Origin: Bacteroidota bacterium
Lineage (GTDB): Bacteria > Bacteroidota > Ignavibacteria > UBA10030 > UBA6906
Length of the DNA stretch: 10,506 nucleotides
Direction: 5' to 3'
Assembly: GCA_003541875.1 (NCBI GenBank)
Contig: DPLS01000403.1
Coordinates: 1-10,506 of the forward strand
This document shows, in pieces, positions 7,364-10,506 of this stretch (its first letter is position 1; each line of letters begins with the position of its first letter). Both the position numbers and the translations under genes were made by a program. The notes beneath the pieces were generated by a model that saw nothing but the letters and a program-made list of their open reading frames with translations, searched no databases and was not told where the DNA came from.

Positions 7364-10300
7364 ATGCGCCGTCTATTTGGTTTTTCATCCTTGATTCTTT
7401 TTCTGACTCTTCTTATCAGCCCCGCCTTATTTGCTCAGGCGACCATCACTGCGGTCCGCATTCCAAACGCAATCGCGGACGGAGGCGGAACGGGCACTGT
7501 CGGGTGGCCGTACGCGGTCTTCGTGCAAATCCAGAACTGGACGGCAGGCGCAAGTGGTCAGGCCTATCTCAAGCTCTACAATAGCACCAACAACGAGTAC
7601 ATGTGGAGCGCCACGGGGGTTTGGAGCAACACGACCACCTATTCAAACGCAAACCAACCCGTCGTCAATATCGATGGAAGTGGCAACTGGTCAGGGTGGA
7701 TCTATGCAAAGCACAATACTACGCTTGGACTCACGGCCGCAGTGAGAGCTGCAAAAGTTGGTGCGACGTCCACCAATCTCACGAGCTCGACAAAGACGTT
7801 TAATGTCATGAGTATGATAACTACCGGCGGCTGGATTTTTCGACAGACGTCACCCGCAATCAACAAAGGGATCGTTGCCTACCTGGGCGGACAGATGGTT
7901 GGCACCTATCGGACAGAAGACAATGGAATAGCAGAGGGTTACACCTATGGGGCGGGCGGATTCAAGATTGCGGTGCCGGCAGGTTTTGTTGATTCGCTTG
8001 TGACGTTTAACGATGATGGTTCACGCGACCAGGCATTTGTTGGGCCATGGCCCATCACTGCCGGCCAAGAGACGGATGCCGGCCAAGGAGGTGGCCAGAT
8101 TGGTCGCGGTAGTGCCGTGCTCTCTCCTGCGACACTTTCCGGTGGGGCAAGCCATTCTCTCACGTTGAGACTGTTTGGACAAACTCCGTACACAATCCAA
8201 AACGCGCGCATCAACGTACCTTCATCGTGGACGTGGTCGCACACGACGGGAAGCATCACACTTGTTGGCGGCGGCAGTCCAAGCGCAAGTGTCGCCGGCG
8301 ATACGATTGTCATTACCAATCTCACGCTGAATGGTGGAGACAGCCTCCGTGTCCAAATGAGCAATTTCACTCCGTACGATACTACAGCGGTCTTCCCGTT
8401 TCTCACCAGAACAGGAACCCATCCCGATTCAATCTATACGATTGGTACTCAGCCGACGATCTTTATCTACAGCACGCCGCTGCCACTTTCTGCCGTGCAA
8501 CAGAATGACGCGAACGGCGTTCCACTACTCAATAACAGACTTGTTACTGTGAGGGGAATAGTTACAGTTGCAAATCAGTTTGCTGGTCCGTCGTACATCC
8601 AGGATAATTCTGGGGGTCTCGGCATTTACGGATCTTCATTCTCAACGGCAGTCAACATCGGTGATGAAGTTATTGTTTCAGGATTGGTGCAGCCATTCAG
8701 CGGCCTTACGGAAATTGTCAACCCGATCCTTCATTCAATTCCCAGTACGGGAAATACGGTGGAACCAATGGTTGTCACGGCGCTCCAAATTGCCAATGAT
8801 GGAGTTGGAGGCGTCGAACAGTATGAATGCCACCTCGTCCGTCTCAACAATGTAACTGTGACTGGAAGCGGAAATTGGGCAGGCAATACAAACTACCCTT
8901 TGGTCGACGCCACAGGTACCACCCAAATTCGTATCCCGACTGCAACGAATCTCGTGGGCACACCGATTCCAGCCGGTGCATTTGATTTGATATGCGTTGT
9001 TGGTCAGTTCATTAGTACGCCGCCCTACATTGGCGGCTACCAGGTTCTTCCTCGCTTCCTGGCCGACCAGATTTCCACGGGTCCGATTATCGCATCCCTG
9101 CCGACAGAGAGCAACATCCAGCCGACCTCTCTCACCGTTAGTTGGAGGACGACAAATGTTGGCACGACACGCGTTCGCTACGGAAGAACTCCCGTGTTCG
9201 AGCTGGGAATTATTGGCAACGATACGCTCCAGACAAACCACGTAGTCAATCTCGACGGTCTTGACCCGGCTACTGTCTATTATGTCAAGGCGTTCTCGGT
9301 TGCGGGGACAGACACCAGCTCTGCGGCAACACTCATTACCAGCACACGCTCTCCCGCGCAGTCCACGGGTCAGATCAACGTCTTCTTCAATAAGAGTGTG
9401 AATGCCAACCTCGCGTGGTTTCAGCAGGCCAACGGCAACCAGGATCTTGTGGCAAGGTTGCTTCCGCATATCAATAACGCGCAACGGTCAATCGATGTCG
9501 CCCTCTACAGTCTTAGCGGGACGCCGGGTGCCACGATTGCGAGCGCACTTGTGAACGCCAAGATCCGGGGGGTGAAGGTTCGCGCTATTTGTGAATTCGA
9601 CAACAGCACCACAACACCATTTAATACGCTCGTTGCCAACGGCATCCCGCTCATCACGGATAAATTTGATCCCACTAATAATGGAGCAGGGCTCATGCAC
9701 AACAAGTTCTTTGTGTTTGATGGGCGGAGTGGTGCTCCAGAAAGTGTTTGGGTATGGACAGGTTCATGGAATCCCACCGATCCGGGAACGAACAATGATT
9801 TTCAGAATTCAATTGAGTTCCAGGATAAGGCAATGGCGGCTCCGTACACAATGGAATTCAACGAGATGTGGGGAAGCGAGACGGATGTTCCCAATGCCGC
9901 GAATTCTCGTTTCGGTGCGCGCAAGCTCAACAACACACCGCACAGATTCGTCGTCGGCGGAAAGCCTGTCGAAGTGTACTTCAGTCCGAGTGACGGGGCG
10001 GATTCGAAAATCGTTTCTGAAATCAACGCCGCCGAGCATTCCGTTGGCTTCCAGCTTCTCACGCTGACCCGGAGCGGCATCGCGACCGCGCTCGTCAGCA
10101 AGAGAAATGCCGGCAAGAAAGTGCGGGGTGATATCGACGATAGCACAGACACAGGTTCGCAATACAGGTACCTTATCAACAATGGCGTTGACGTTCGTTT
10201 GAAGACAGCAGGAACGAGCGGACTGCTTCACCACAAATACGGGATTATTGATGCCGAAGATCCCCACTGGAACTCGGTAACTCTCACTGGTTCCCATAAC

Positions 10301-10506
10301 TGGACAAGCTCTGCTGAAAACGCGAATAATGAAAACATGGTAATTGTCAGGGATGGCAACATTACCAACCAGTACTTGCAGGAATTTTCCGCGCGTTATT
10401 ACCAGTTCGGAGGCATTGACTCAATACGAGTCGGTGTTGAGCAGGTTGAATGGAATGTGCCCCAGTCGTTCTCACTCTCACAGAACTATCCCAATCCGTT
10501 CAACCC
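7364..10506 (+). CDS. Secreted multidomain phospholipase D/nuclease-family protein with T9SS sorting domain (3' end cut by window edge)
   Basis: The frame is open without a stop for 1047 codons to the right edge; I read every codon by hand. Start ATG 7364 has GGAAG upstream and opens a signal peptide (MRRLFGFSS, hydrophobic core, ALFA cleaved before Q25). Order of parts: an unrecognised beta-rich region about 25-365; an OB-fold-like region about 370-570 (LVTVRGIVTVANQF, YIQDNSGGLGIYG, GDEVIVSGLV) like that of secreted nucleases; a fibronectin-III-like domain about 575-660 (LTVSWRTTN, TVYYVKAFS); two phospholipase D units with intact HxKx4D motifs, H779/K781/D786 followed by GSWN at 800, and H956/K958/D963 followed by GSHN at 976; then SLSQNYPNPFNP, the opening of a type A T9SS C-terminal sorting domain. 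Two HKD motifs normally form one active site that attacks a phosphodiester bond through a histidine. The substrate, DNA/RNA or phospholipid, is undetermined; the OB-like region leans towards nucleic acid. Expected location is extracellular or cell surface. Confidence 0.92.
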   Translation, partial: MRRLFGFSSLILFLTLLISPALFAQATITAVRIPNAIADGGGTGTVGWPYAVFVQIQNWTAGASGQAYLKLYNSTNNEYMWSATGVWSNTTTYSNANQPVVNIDGSGNWSGWIYAKHNTTLGLTAAVRAAKVGATSTNLTSSTKTFNVMSMITTGGWIFRQTSPAINKGIVAYLGGQMVGTYRTEDNGIAEGYTYGAGGFKIAVPAGFVDSLVTFNDDGSRDQAFVGPWPITAGQETDAGQGGGQIGRGSAVLSPATLSGGASHSLTLRLFGQTPYTIQNARINVPSSWTWSHTTGSITLVGGGSPSASVAGDTIVITNLTLNGGDSLRVQMSNFTPYDTTAVFPFLTRTGTHPDSIYTIGTQPTIFIYSTPLPLSAVQQNDANGVPLLNNRLVTVRGIVTVANQFAGPSYIQDNSGGLGIYGSSFSTAVNIGDEVIVSGLVQPFSGLTEIVNPILHSIPSTGNTVEPMVVTALQIANDGVGGVEQYECHLVRLNNVTVTGSGNWAGNTNYPLVDATGTTQIRIPTATNLVGTPIPAGAFDLICVVGQFISTPPYIGGYQVLPRFLADQISTGPIIASLPTESNIQPTSLTVSWRTTNVGTTRVRYGRTPVFELGIIGNDTLQTNHVVNLDGLDPATVYYVKAFSVAGTDTSSAATLITSTRSPAQSTGQINVFFNKSVNANLAWFQQANGNQDLVARLLPHINNAQRSIDVALYSLSGTPGATIASALVNAKIRGVKVRAICEFDNSTTTPFNTLVANGIPLITDKFDPTNNGAGLMHNKFFVFDGRSGAPESVWVWTGSWNPTDPGTNNDFQNSIEFQDKAMAAPYTMEFNEMWGSETDVPNAANSRFGARKLNNTPHRFVVGGKPVEVYFSPSDGADSKIVSEINAAEHSVGFQLLTLTRSGIATALVSKRNAGKKVRGDIDDSTDTGSQYRYLINNGVDVRLKTAGTSGLLHHKYGIIDAEDPHWNSVTLTGSHNWTSSAENANNENMVIVRDGNITNQYLQEFSARYYQFGGIDSIRVGVEQVEWNVPQSFSLSQNYPNPFN
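9486..9830 (+). other. First phospholipase D (HKD) unit of the secreted protein
   Basis: Encodes about residues 708-822. It starts with a typical PLD strand-helix opening (RSIDVALYSL), continues with GVKVRAICE, and reaches MHNKFFVFD with H779, K781 and D786 in the HxKx4D spacing, then TGSWN at 799-803. The loop between the motif aspartate and GSxN is longer than in the classical HKD signature. The residues needed for chemistry are present, so this half is expected to be competent. Confidence 0.85.
9990..10380 (+). other. Second phospholipase D (HKD) unit of the secreted protein
   Basis: Encodes about residues 876-1005. AEHSVGFQLLTLTRSGI is the PLD-type opening, KKVRGDIDD the next strand, then LLHHKYGIIDAE with H956, K958 and D963, followed by TGSHNWTSSAEN and NNENMVIV. 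This half resembles the textbook motif more closely than the first, including the GSxNxT and N-E-N parts. The presence of two complete motifs indicates an intramolecular two-fold active site as in nucleases and phospholipases D. Confidence 0.88.
10465..10506 (+). other. Start of type A T9SS C-terminal sorting domain
   Basis: PQSFSLSQNYPNPFNP at the right edge matches the well-known opening of type A sorting domains, which direct proteins through the type IX secretion system and are removed during surface attachment or release. The remaining 60-70 residues expected for such a domain lie outside the window. This supports both the export of the protein and placement of the organism in the FCB group. 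Confidence 0.85.

Noticed and set aside
8735..9484. 249-residue minus-strand ORF inside the PLD-like gene
   Set aside because: It is fully antisense to the continuous secreted-protein frame, its product is rich in Cys and Arg and matches no known domain, and the plus-strand frame shows clear domains throughout. It is a shadow.

Overview
The window reads as a chromosomal segment of a Gram-negative bacterium of the Bacteroidota/Chlorobiota/Ignavibacteriota (FCB) assemblage. Three things suggest this: a long Oar-type TonB-dependent receptor with an N-terminal carboxypeptidase-regulatory-like domain, a secreted protein that ends in the beginning of a type IX secretion (T9SS) sorting domain (NYPNPFNP, a form common in Ignavibacteria-like genomes), and a base composition judged by eye to be near 50% GC. 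The exact lineage cannot be fixed from the window alone. I saw no tRNA, rRNA, CRISPR array, transposase or phage gene.

Left part (1-3330, all on the minus strand): a compact serine-biosynthesis operon. It is transcribed in the order class V aminotransferase (SerC-like) -> D-3-phosphoglycerate dehydrogenase (SerA) -> DUF1015-family protein, the last being cut at its C-terminus by the window edge. SerA oxidises 3-phosphoglycerate to 3-phosphohydroxypyruvate and the aminotransferase is expected to convert this to O-phosphoserine. No phosphoserine phosphatase is present in the window. The third slot is taken by a protein of unknown activity with a striking DGHHR motif, which makes it the most interesting functional puzzle here.

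Middle (3331-7363): about 375 bp of non-coding DNA upstream of the operon holds a probable terminator for the receptor gene and a set of mutually exclusive hairpins that could be a leader. Then comes the 1091-residue TonB-dependent receptor gene on the minus strand (3706-6981). Its start is set at 6981 by a strong ribosome binding site and a signal peptide. A 382 bp divergent intergenic region follows, with an 8 bp perfect inverted repeat.

Right part (7364 to the edge, plus strand): one very long open frame with no stop over 1047 codons. It encodes an exported multidomain protein: signal peptide, uncharacterised beta-rich N-terminal region, OB-fold-like region, fibronectin-III-like domain, two complete HKD phospholipase D/nuclease motifs, and the start of a T9SS type A sorting domain. 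It is probably a secreted or surface-attached phosphodiesterase (nuclease or phospholipase). The receptor and this protein are both envelope-directed and share an upstream region, so they may be co-regulated, but nothing in the sequence proves a shared substrate.
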